From NCBI RefSeq assembly GCF_000213175.1, contig NW_009799100.1:424886-488885 (forward strand): a stretch of DNA of 64,000 nt. The letters are read 5' to 3'. The notes under the pieces are model-generated. The model saw only the letters and a list, made by a program, of their open reading frames with translations, searched no databases and had not been told where the DNA came from. Shown here piece by piece: positions 37,018-48,700 of the stretch (the stretch's first letter is position 1; each line of letters begins with the position of its first letter). The position numbers and the translations under genes were made by a program. This DNA comes from Neurospora tetrasperma FGSC 2508. Lineage: Eukaryota; Ascomycota; Sordariomycetes; Sordariales; Sordariaceae.

Positions 37018-39239
37018 ATGCCGCCTGCTAGCCGACGAACCAGCAGCACGGACGGGCCTCCGCAGCCGAGACAGCTGCCCGGGTCCGCCTGTGAGGAGTG
37101 CCGAAAACGCAAGTTGCGATGCGACCGGCAACGTCCCCAATGCGGAACTTGCGCCGATGCAGGAATCGTATGCGAAGTCAACCACAACCGCCTCGCCCGC
37201 GGGCCCAAGAAAGGCGATCTCAAGGCCCTGCGGAGCCGCATCGGTAGGTCACCTCACCCCGCCTTGTTCCAGCCCTCGTATTCGCGTCTTCTTCAGCTCG
37301 TTTATTGACATCATCTTTTTTTTTTTTCTTCTAAAGTTGCTCTTGAACGTCGTCTCAGTCTCGACCCAACCAACCTCGAAGGCCTATCTCTCCATGGCGA
37401 CGCCGACCTTTTACAACATCCTCTTTCTGCCGCCAGCACTTGCACAACACCACCAGGACCTGCCTCCGATGGTGACCTCAGCCAAGTTGCCTCACCACGA
37501 GGGAGGGGTTCGATATGGGATGGCGACTACCACACCCACAATGGACAGCTTTCGCCCATGACACCACAGATTCCCTTGTCCATGCAAAACTTCAAGTTCC
37601 CTCCATCACCACCCACACCACCAAAGCGCGCCTTGATCCATGATCTCATGCGTGCTGACCTGTATGTCTCATCCTCCTCCCGTCATCTTTCAGCCACACC
37701 TTCTAACCTCTTACAGCGACCAACTCTATTTCGACCGCGTCCACCCCAACGTCCCCATCTTCAACCAGTCCCGCTACTTCGCTCTCTCCCAACAAACACC
37801 CCTCTCCACCCACCACCACAACAGCGCCCCCAACCCCCGCCTATGTCTCCAGTACGCCATGTGGACGCTGGCCATGGCCTTGTCCTCCCAGTTCGAATCC
37901 TACCGTGACACCCTCTACAACGAAACCAAGCAGATGCTCGAGTCGCTCGACATGTACGAGAACCACCACCCTCACGAAAGCCCCGTCTGCGTGGAGGAAA
38001 TCCAAGCTTGGCTTTTGCTTGCCTTTTACGAGTTCTCCAGGACAAACTACAAGCGCGGGTGGGTGACGGCCGGCAGGGCGTTCAGACTGGTGCAGCTGGC
38101 AAGACTGCATGAAATTGATAGCCCCGAGAGGTCAATGTTGCAGCAGGGAGAGGATCCGGTGCTGGTGGAGGAGCGGAGAAGGACGTTTTGGGTGGCTTAT
38201 TGCTTGGATCGGTTCATTAGCTTGAAGAATCAGTGGCCATTGACGTTGATGGAGGAGGTGGTAAGTCCACAAGTCCACCTGCAGATATAAGGAAAGAAAC
38301 ATTATGCTGACATGACATATGCACAGATCTGCACTCGCCTCCCCTCGCCTGAACTTTCCTTCCAAAGCGGCCAACCAATCCAAATGTGTTTCCTCTCCGA
38401 AGCCATTGCCTCTGGCGACCACGGCTTGTTTTCTCCCTTGGCCGAGAGCGTCGTGCTCGCCACTGTCTGTGGCCGCACCCTCTCCCACACGCAGGTTGCC
38501 AACGTCGAGCGCACGTACGGTAGCAACTCGGCCGACTTTTGGATCCGACACGAATGGCTGGCCGGCATGGTCAACAAGAGGCTGGATTCTCTTGTGCAGA
38601 GCTACCCGGTTGTGTCGGCGGCGGCGGATCCGATGCTCTTTTTTGCTTTTATGCTTGCTCACACGACAACCATCAACTTGTGCAAGGTGGTAGAGGCTGG
38701 TGATTGCCAGGGGACTGGACAGCAGCAGGCTTGGGATCCGGCCGTGTTTGAGTATCAGAAGCGGGCGCTGAGGGCTGCGAGGGAGATTGCCGCCTTGACC
38801 AAGGCTCATGAGCATCTTGGTTATTTCAAGGTATGTCTTCTTTTCCCAATTCCTTCCATTTCTAGCAAGTCACTAACAGGTTAAAAAGGCACACATCTTC
38901 CTCCCTCTCTCCATCTCTCTTGCCGCCTCTCGCCTAATATCCCAACGAACCCAAACCATCAACGACCTCGCCGCCCAAGTGCCCGAGGGCTTCATTCCCA
39001 CCACGGAAACCGAATACGACGGCGAGATCCAATCATGCATGGACGCGCTACGAAAGATGCAGACGTTCAACAACCTGGCAAGGGAGCATTTACATACGCT
39101 GGAGCTTGTCCAGCAGCAGCAGCAACGTGCTCAACAACAACAGACTCTTTTGATGGGCCACGTACCAAGTCAGAGTCCTAGCCATTCCCTTAATGTTTCA
39201 CATCAGCATATACCCCAAATTCAACTTTGTACTTATTAG
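37018..39239 (+). CDS. Zn(II)2Cys6 fungal transcription factor
   Basis: This is a binuclear zinc-cluster DNA-binding regulator, acting in the nucleus. Five exons (37018-37243, 37337-37661, 37717-38260, 38327-38830, 38889-39239) give 649 residues with phases that all close. The zinc cluster has Cys at 25, 28, 35, 42, 45 and 52 (spacing 2-6-6-2-6), followed by a basic linker [15 protein letters not shown] and a short coiled-coil-like VALERRLSL created by splicing. The middle homology (fungal_trans) region begins near residue 185 with [13 protein letters not shown] and includes [20 protein letters not shown] and the [14 protein letters not shown] motif. The C-terminus is Gln-rich. It lies tail to tail with the PKS, 3.5 kb apart. 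From memory, Neurospora has a developmental zinc-cluster regulator, ADA-6, near a PKS; this is a candidate but unverified. Confidence 0.9.
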
Positions 39240-40490
39240 TCTTATTATCTGTAACTAGCGAGGGTGGAGGAGAGAGAATCAAAGGATGGGATGATGAGAA
39301 GGAGGCCATGGAGGATAATACCCACGAAGCATACGTCTGCAGAGCAGAACAAGATACCCAACAACAATACAAGCATAATGTTTTAATCAAGCACAACTAG
39401 CGTACAATCTACATTAATCCCCTCAATGTGTTGATTTCCTCGGCAGGTACCCCTCTTTTCAACGGCTAAGCCCGAAAAGAGCTGCAGTCTGCAGCTGAAT
39501 CGCAAGCCTAACCCTCTCCAAAAGGAGACAGGGATCGGCAAACGGCACCACCGCACTACAGCCTTGCTTAAGCAGACGAATCAAAACGTGTCGGCCACTC
39601 CGTTTCTCATGCGACCCCAACGGTTCATGCCGTCTTTCCGCCATTGATACCTCAGGTGGGTAGGGCATCTGACATGCATGACACGAACGGGTCGTGGAGA
39701 TTGATGATGAGTTCTTGATGATAAACTCTACCGGTCTGGTCTCGGATGTCTTTCGGTCTTTAACCTGAAGTCACCTATCCAGGCAATATCCCCCTTTGTT
39801 ATGGCAGCGATATCTATCTTGAAGTTGATTGAGAAGGCATTCTGTGACCATTGATGCGATCGGTTCACTGTGAACAATATCAAAGCGCAAAATCCAGCTT
39901 ACAGTTCGCTTCATATTCACTCATTCGAACTCACACCGGACAGCAGCACTTTTCTGGTTATGTCCCAGCCGGTAGGTAAATACAAGTCAAAGAGCCTCGA
40001 CTGAAACTGACACCGGATATCATACCCAGAATAATATGGTACACGTGCATGAAAAATATACCAGGATCTAGGTAGGTAGGTACTGTCTGCACAAACCTCG
40101 ACTCCAAACAATTTCACGCTCTCAGCTGAAGCTACCACCTAGGCTTTAAAACAGAGGAACATTGATTGATGAAGATAAAACACAGATTATATAATCAGGA
40201 TGGGCCTTGTCAATCTTGTTCCTCTCACTCCAGGTAGTCATTGATCAGCGCGGCCCGGTCACACACCTAGGTTCAGCTCCAGCTCTAGCTCCAGCTCGTC
40301 AGGTAATGCTTGCTGTATATACCTTATATCTCAGTACCTACTTTGTCACCCACAAGTTTGCCCACACAACAAGCTCTTCCGTAGGCCTACCTCTAGCTGC
40401 ACGAAGAGAAGTTAGGTCCCTTTCTTTCAATCCTCAAGGTCAAAAGAAAGTGATAACAGGAATGCAAAGGGAACATGATCCGATCTGTGT

Positions 40491-40530
40491 AGTAGGTAGG
40501 TAGGTAGGTAGGTAGGTACCTAGGTAGTCT
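40491..40530 (+). repeat. TAGG tetranucleotide array
   Basis: About seven GTAG/TAGG units ending in a TAGGTACCTAGG palindrome and an adjacent CTAGAGGTAG octamer. Confidence 0.85.
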
Positions 40531-41661
40531 AGAGGTAGACAGGTAGACAGGTAGGTAGACAGGTACCTACTTTGATAGGCGTTGATTATTGATTACAAAA
40601 ATTCAATCTGATCAGTCACGATTGTTCCATGTTTCATGTCATCACGATAAGCGAAGAATATCATTTTTTTTTTTTTTCAACCTTACCACCTACATACCAG
40701 CCTCTACTTACCTACCTGTCAACCTAGGTACCTATGAACCAACAGGGAGACTGGACCTAGGTACCTAGAGGTAGCGTAGGTACCCAAGGTAGGTAAGGTT
40801 GTAAGGTAGTACTGCAACTCCTCGGCTCTCGCTTCCAAAACTCGTCGTCGCTTGCGAGCTCGCTTCGACTGCTGTGCATATCCCACCTTACCTCTACGTA
40901 CCTCTAAGCTACCATGTTTCGTTCCTGTCAATGTGTCGACAACATGGGTAGTAAGTTAGGTAGGTAGGTAGGTAACACTCCTCCAGTTCATCATCCATCA
41001 ATCAATCAATCCCACCCGTCGATCAACTGCACAATGTGAATGGGGTAGGTACCTAGGTCTGGGGGATTTCCCACATGCAGTTGCAGTTGCAGTTGCATTC
41101 CTGGTACTTACAGTAAAAGGGGCCTCGGGTAGTGGAGCAACAGACAGTGTGGCTCCGTACTGTACACGACACGAGCCCCGGTCGTGAATGGTGATCGACG
41201 AGGCGCTAGTCTGGTTATGGTAGCCGAGGTGGTAGCGCTCGTGGTTGTGGCTACATGGGGGATAGGTACCTACATACCTGTGGACAGGGACAGCTTGACA
41301 TGATAGCTAGAGGTAGACAGCTGGAGGTAGACAGTTGGATAGGCGAGCTACGAACGACTGACCCTGGGGAGGAATTGGGGAGGGTGAGAGCAGAGAGTAG
41401 AGCAGAGCAGAGCAGAGTACGTCTACCTCTAGAAGGCAGAAAACTCACCGGCGGCTGTACCGGCTCGCGCTGAAGTTACGTGTATAGTCCCTGTTTATAG
41501 TCGACCTACCTCTACTATGCAGAGTACAGAGCTGTGTTAGCAATAAGCCGGGAACCGGAGCTCTACATAGCTACCTACGGTACCTACCCAGCTACCTAGG
41601 TAGGTAGCCATTGAAGAGGAAAAGATGTAAAGGCATGTGATCACAGTGCTTTTTCGCCATC

Positions 41662-41682
41662 ATCTCTCTCTCTCTCTCTCTC
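41662..41682 (+). repeat. CT dinucleotide repeat
   Basis: Ten TC units. Confidence 0.9.
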
Positions 41683-42755
41683 AAACAACCCCATCATTGT
41701 TCTTACCTCAGGTACCAAGGTGTGTGTACTGCGTACAGTGTGTTCACTTCAGCTCAGCTCCAGTGGGGCGGGATGGCACCTTGGCGATGATCGACGGTCG
41801 AGTGCGGAATGATGTCCTTTCCGTTGTGTCCCCGCAGCAGTGCACAGTGCCTGGCCAGGCCATCAAGGTTCTCACTCCAGTCTTCATCCGCAATGTTCCT
41901 CATCCATTCATTCATTCATTCTCCAGAGGCCAGAGATCACACGAGCAATACCTGAGGTGAAAACACACGAGACTTGCAAGGAAGGAAGCTCCAGCGATGC
42001 CGAGCTTCGTCATCAGAGGTACAACTCATCACTACGAGAACAGAAACCGCAAAGAAAGCAGGATTGTTGTCGAGAACATCTGAAATTCGCGCAGAACTAG
42101 CATAGCATAGCATGACTCCCAAAGTAAATGCAAACATTCCGTTGCAAAACGAAAACAGGTAAATTCACCAAATACAGAAACGCCAATACATATGCTGAGA
42201 GTTGTCGACTTGAACTCGGCCAGCGAGTCCCGTCCCCTTTCTCCACTATTCTGTCCCCAGTGGGGTATCATTCCCCCCCTAACCGCAGATCACTGCATCT
42301 CATCGATGAGACCGGCGGTGACATCTTTCCCCCCCCATGTCCTTTTCTGTCTGTCTGTCTGTCTTGCTTTCCATCTTTCTTCCCACCGCTTTCCCCCCAA
42401 GAACTCTGCTCTGCTCTGCTCTGCTCACACCATTGCCCCGACCGGGATTCCCGCCGATTTCGGAATCGCGACTGGAACAACTCCCCGCTCATCAATGTTT
42501 TCCGGTCATTCCCGATTCCTCTGCAGTGTTCCACCTCCGTCTCCATGTCCAAAGCTCACCGAGGTCACCGAGCTCACCGAGTTCACCGTTCACCGTCCAG
42601 TTTCTTCGCTTCTCTGTAGCAACCACCGTAAACACCATCACCGTAAACACCACTGTAAACACCGTAGACACCATCACCAACACCACCCATCACCACCATC
42701 ACCATCACCAACGCCACAGCACAACTAACTTCCCCAGATACATACTACAAGTACC

Positions 42756-45700
42756 TCACTCCTTCAACGACGCATCAACAAACCCACTCTTCCCCACCAC
42801 CACCCCCGCCAACCCCCTCAAACTCCCACACTGCATAATCTCAAAGATACTCATCTCGCTCCCCGCCTTCATACTCAGCATATTCCGCAACTCCACCGCC
42901 ACCAGACTATCCACGCCAAACTCGGCCGGCGAACAATCCGGGTTGATTTCGCCCGCGTCCGCAATCATGAAGATATCCTGCAATTTCTTCGTGATTGCCT
43001 CCAGTGTATGTTCCACTGCTTCTTCGATGGTTTGAGACGAAGCCAGCAGACTGGATAAATCACCCGTGGCAGCTGCTGCGGTGATGGTAGAAGAAGAAGA
43101 TTTGATAGCGCGGTGTTTAAGCTGTGCGAAACGGGCGTCGCGCGCTAGAGGCGAATCGGGAGTAGGTTGCGCGGACGGTCCGCAGTTGAGACCGAGGGTG
43201 AGGGTGCCTGCGAAGGGGGTGCTGATTGCCGAGCCAATGGCTGCTAGGACTTCGTCCTCTGCTAAGGCAGTGAAGCCGTGGCGCTTGAGCGAGTCAATGG
43301 TCTTTTCCGAGTCGGGGTGGTCGGCGAGGTAGCCGACGGATTTGACGACGGGCAAGTCGAGCGATACGCCGGGAAGACCGTTAGCGACGCGGTGGGTGGC
43401 CAGGCTGTCTTGGAAGGTGCCGCCTGCGGAGTAGTTGGATTGGGAAGCGAAGCCGACGATGCCGACGAGGGAGGAGAGCATGATGTAGAAGTCTAGACTC
43501 TCTTTTTCAGTAGATGAGAAATACTGGTGCAAGTTCCAGGAGCCGTTCAGTTTGGGCGCTAGAGCGGCCTTGTGATCTTCTAGTTTCATGTGTTCGAGGA
43601 CGGAGTCGCGCAGTTCCATGCCGCCGTGGATGATGCCGCGGATGGGCGGCACGCCGCGCTCGACGCAGTCGAGGGCTTTGGTAAGGACAGCCATGTTGGA
43701 GATGTCGCAGCTGATGGCGGTGACTTTGACGCCCTTGGAGACATGGTTGAGTTCGGTCTGTAGCTGGGCGAGCTTGTCGGCTTTGGCGTTGCGGGAGACC
43801 ACCACGAGGTTCTTGGCTCCGTGCTCGGCGAGCCAGGAGCAGATGGAGCGGCCGAGACCGCCGAAGCCGCCGACGACGAGGTAGGAGGCGTCGGAGCGGA
43901 GAGAGACGGTGTTGGAGGTGACACGGGGCAGGACCGGCACCAAGGTCTCCTCAGAGGCAGCCAACACAATCTTGCCCATGTGCTTGCCAGCCTGCATCAA
44001 CCTGAAGGCCTTCTCAATCTCTCCGACGGGATAAACTGTGATAGGCTCAACCACCCGCAACTCTCCAGCCCCAACCAAGTGGATAATGTCCTTCATGATC
44101 CGGTTTGTCTCCATCTTCTTGTAGTCTCCCAGTGTGATCACATCAATGCTCGTGTATGATACCGCCCGCGTGAACGCCTCCATCGCCAGACTGCTGTTCT
44201 GCTCCAGATCGCGCTTGCCAATCTCCACGAAGCGGCCAAAGGGAGCCAGGCAGTTGAAGGATTCCTGCAGAAGAGTGCCAGCCAGCGAGTTAAGCACCAC
44301 ATCCACGCCCCGGCCCTTAGTCATGGCCATGACGCCTGCAGCAAAGGAAATGTCGCGCGAGGAAAAGATGTGATCAGCTCCGATACCGTAGTGCTTCATG
44401 ACGAACTCGCGCTTCTCGTCCGTGCCAACAGTCACAAACACCTCGGCGCCCACGCGCTGCGCCATCATCACCGCCGCTTGACCGACACCACCCGTGGCAG
44501 CGTGGATGAGGACGGACTCGCCCTTTTGCAGACGAGCAGTGTCATACAAGGAAACGTAAGCAGCGACGTATTGCGTCGGCAAGCTAGCGGCCGTTTCAAA
44601 CGTCATCGTATCGGGGATCTTGACGGCGCTGGTCCAGTGGATGCGCGTCCTGCTAGCGTAGTGACCTCTCAGCAAAACGGAGACACGGTCGCCGACTGTG
44701 TAACCTTCAGCAGCAGCGGTGGGACCGACGCGTGTGATGACGCCGGCGCAGTCGTAGCCCATGGTGTTGGACTTGAGCTGGCCCATGGCGACCATAACGT
44801 CGCGGAAGTTGACGCCGAAGGCGCGCGGCTCGACTTCAACAAAGTCCTCGGGAAGAGGGTCGGACGCAGTCGGGTCGTCGACGAACTTGAGTGTGTCAAG
44901 CAAGCCGGCGGTGCCAATGGCCAGACGCAGGGGACGGTCGGGCTGGATGAAAGGCTGCATCTCGGCTTCGGGCTGAGTGGTGGCTTGCTGTTGCTTGAAA
45001 ACGGCCGAGTTGCGCGTGACGTCCTTGATGTAGCGGGGGATCTTGACGGCTCCCTCGCGCTCGGCAAACTCGTAGTCGCTGCCGGTTTCGTTGACCGAGT
45101 AGTCGAACAACTTGCGGAACACCTCGGTAATGGTGGTGATGGAAGTCTCGGACCAGATGTCCTGAGTCGGGTCGAGATCGAGTGTTGCCAGGCGCTTGCC
45201 GGAGTATTCCTGCCTCAAAGAGCGGAGGAATCCAGCAGCGAGCGAGGCCAAAGGCTGATCGCACTCATCGGCGCCACCCTGCGTCAACCAAAGCAGGCCC
45301 TTGGCGCGAGTGCACATGTCCCTAATTCCACTGAACTGCGCCTTGCTCGGGTCCGCCAGGACGGGGTTCTTGGGATCATCCAGGAAGACGCAAACATCGT
45401 TTCCATCGACCGTGACCTCCTCGAGACTCTTCACCGTCGGCACCGAGCAAGTCAACAACCCAATTGACACCCTCAGCTTATCCAACCACACCTCGGGGAT
45501 CTGGTTGCTCGCCGTGACAAAGGTAATATCAAAGTCAAACACGGGAGCACTAGCCGCAGCCGTCGAGCTCATGACGCTAAACGCATAAAGCTCATCATGC
45601 TCGACGTCCCTGATCTCCGCTTCGACACCGCGGAAGCCAGTACGATGCAAGACGCGATCCCACATGGGCACGGAAAGCGACGGGCTGAACTTGCGCTCCT

Positions 45701-48700
45701 CCTCCTTACTCAACCACCAGCCCGAGAGGAACCCAAACACAAACTGCACATCCATCTGGTCCTGGGTCGTCTCCATGATGAACAGCTTACCGCCGGGCTT
45801 GAGGAGCTTGCGCACATTCTGCATCGTGTTATCCATCGACTTGGTCGCGTGCAGAACCTGGCAAGCAATCACCACATCGTACGTTCCCTCCTCGAAGCCT
45901 TGCGACGCAGGATCCTGCTCGATGTTGAGCTTCTTGAAGCGCATCAGGTCCTTCCACGGCTGGAACTTTTCCTTGGCCGCCTCGAAGAAGCCCGACGACA
46001 CATCGGTGAAGTCGTAGCTAGCAGCGCGGGGGCCCAGTCCGTCGTCGGCAGTGCCGATAGCATTGAGGACATGGGCCGTGGCACCGCCGGTACCGCCACC
46101 AATCTCAATCATCTTCGCGTGGGGGTTCTTGTGCGCGTAGTGGCGGACCATTTCGCCCAGCTTGGCGTTGGCGCGGCCCCATTTGAGGCCTTCGAGGTAG
46201 TAGCGGGACAGCAAGTTCTGCTCAAGCATCACTTCGAGGGCAGTGATCTCTCCCCTCAGGATGGGAACAATCTGCGGACCAAGACGGTACACCATCTCGC
46301 CGTTGGTGCTGCTCATCTTGACCTTCTCCAGCAGGATAGCCTTCTCGTTCAGCGTGGCGTTGGCCCATTTGCTGCTGTCAGGCCCCAGCTCGTTGGCGCG
46401 CGCCAAGTCGGCCTGTAGACGCATCCAGATGTAGAACTTCTTGTGGTACCACTCCAGCTTCTTGATGTCCTCGGGGGTGAGGTCGCGGAGGGCGTCGTAG
46501 ATGTAGTACATGCACGCCTTGCGGAGGTCCATGAGGATCTCGGCCTCCTCGGGCGTGATTTGGCTGCCGAGCTGCTTCTTGAGGAAGGCGTCCTTGAGGA
46601 AGGTCACGTCGGGCGCCCAGTGGGTAGTGGTGAACTTGTCGGCTTCCCAGGGCTCGTCGGCGGCAGTGGGGGCGTTGCCGATGGATTGGCAGACAAAGCC
46701 GTCGATGGAAATGACAGGCACGGGAGCCTCGGCAGTATGATCGACGACGCGGAGAGCGGTCTTGGTGGACTGGTCGTCGGCGTGGTCGAGGTTGGCGTAG
46801 GCCTTGAAGTCGTGACCGGCTTGCTTGCTGATGTCGTGGGAGATCCACAGCTTGCTGATGGAGCGAGGAACCTTGGGGGTCTGGTTCTTGCCACCAGCGC
46901 CAGGGGCAGCAGTGTAAGCGGCTTGGAAGACCGAGTCCAAAGTGGTGGGGTGGATGACATGGGCATGCTCGTGCTGCTTGGGCATGACCGATTTGGTGTC
47001 GGCCACGGTGAAGGTGGTGACGGACTGCTTGCTGCGGGCACGAATGCTCTTCATGTTGCGGAAGATGGGACCATGGTTGATACCACCCGAGCGCATGCCA
47101 GCCCAGATGTCATTGGGGTTGATACGGATGCGGTAGTGGGAGTCCTGGGTAGGCTGGTTGACAGCGTGCTTGGGAGCAGCGCCAAACTGAACGCAGATCA
47201 AGCCCTTGCAGTGATCAGTCCACTTGTTGTCCAAGGTGACGGACTGAACAGTAAACTCGGTCCATCCCTTGGTGGAAAGATCCCTCTCACTGCCGGGGCG
47301 AAGAGAAAGCTGCATCTCGATACCCTCGCTCGTCTCGGGAACAACAAGAGCGTTGAGGATGTCAACATCACGAAGCTGGTAACCAGCAATCTTCTTGTCT
47401 CCCGCTTGACGGGAAGCGAAGCGCTGCATGCCCTCAACAGCCATGGCAATGTATCCAGCAGCGGGATAGATCATGTTGCCCTGGACACAGTGGTCTTTGA
47501 CCCAAGGAAGGTCACCGAGACGGACAATGTGACGCCAAGTAGGAGCACTAGGATCACAACCCAGCACCAGCGAGCCGAGCATATCGTGAGGAGCCTCTGA
47601 ACGCTGTCTGAGGGCTCTGTTGAAGCGCGGCTCAATCCAGTGCTTGGTCGAGTGATTCCAGGGGTAGGCAGGCAAGTCAGTCAACACCTTGACACCCTCC
47701 ATGCCAAAGGGGAAGTTGACAGCCTTGAGGTTGACAGGATACCCCTTGCGAACCAGGTCACCGACCAAATCCTGCATGGTATCAACCGCGCTCTTCTTGC
47801 GAATCAAGCAGCTGCCATACGGGATAGTAACCCCCTTGAACTGGGGCATACCCAAGATATCCTGAATAGGACCCGACAGCGCCGCGTGCGGACCGACCTC
47901 GATCACCATATCAACCGTCGGCTCTGTGGCACCCTCCTCGGCAAAGACCATGTTGCGGAACGCATCCACAAACCGGACACAGCCCGTCAACGAGCGCACC
48001 CAGTGTCCCGGGCTGCCGATCTCGTTGACCTTGTCCATCCGCTTGCCGGTGCAAGGAGAAGAGAAGATCATGTCCAGCTTGCTCTTGGCCGGCTTGACCT
48101 TCTTATCCATGGACGCATAGTACGCATCAGCGACAGCCTCCATGTGATGCGAATGCCAGGCCGCGTCAACTTTCAGCCTGCGAGCAAAGATGTTCTCCTG
48201 CTTCATAATCTGCTCCAGCTCAATCAAACCCTCGACATCACCAGACAAGGTGCTGCTCGTCGGCGAGTTCTCGCAGGCCACGACTACCTGGCCCTTAGTA
48301 ACTCTAGGAAGATACTTCTCGGCCTCCTCCCGTCCCAACCCAACAGCCATCATGCCTCCCTTCCTCGCAAACTGGCGGTTGCCCTCGCTAGCCAAACCAC
48401 CTCTGGCAAAGGCAATAGCCATGGCGCTCGCCAGGTCCAGCGCACCAGCGGCATAAGCAGCGGCAATCTCGCCCGACGAGTGGGAAGTCACAGCCGTCGG
48501 CTTGATGCCCCACGCCTTTAGCAGTTCGACCAAGGCAATCTGCACGGCGACGCACACGGGCGTGCTGTAATCGAGCTGGTTGACCTTGCTGGTCTCGGCA
48601 TCGCGCGACAGCTCTTCGCACATGTTCCAAGTGGCACCGAGTTTCTTGAGCTGGACGTCGCAGTCGAGCAAGGCGGCCTTGAAGATGGGGTAGGCGTCGA

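Larger units (their letters stand above)
39240..42755. other. Intergenic between regulator and PKS 3' ends
   Basis: Both neighbours end here. The interval has TAGG arrays (40491-40530, 40955-40975, 41590-41605), octamers near 40388, 40530, 40768, 40890, 41308, 41425 and 41508, a T-run near 40664, a CT repeat, and an AACACC/CACCGT degenerate repeat at about 42555-42715 just beyond the PKS stop. Plus-strand frames overlapping 42.1-43.0 kb are motif-free and rejected. Confidence 0.55.

Noticed and set aside
42128-43035. Overlapping plus-strand frames beyond the PKS stop
   Set aside because: They run through AACACC-type repeats and antisense to the PKS end; no start context or domain.
44370-45467. 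Long plus-strand open frame of 365 codons
   Set aside because: It is antisense to the PKS enoylreductase region, has low-complexity V/A/G composition and no domain; it is a shadow of GC-rich codon use. The frames at 46443-47600, 47640-48521, 45597-46418 and 49203-50192 are rejected for the same reason.
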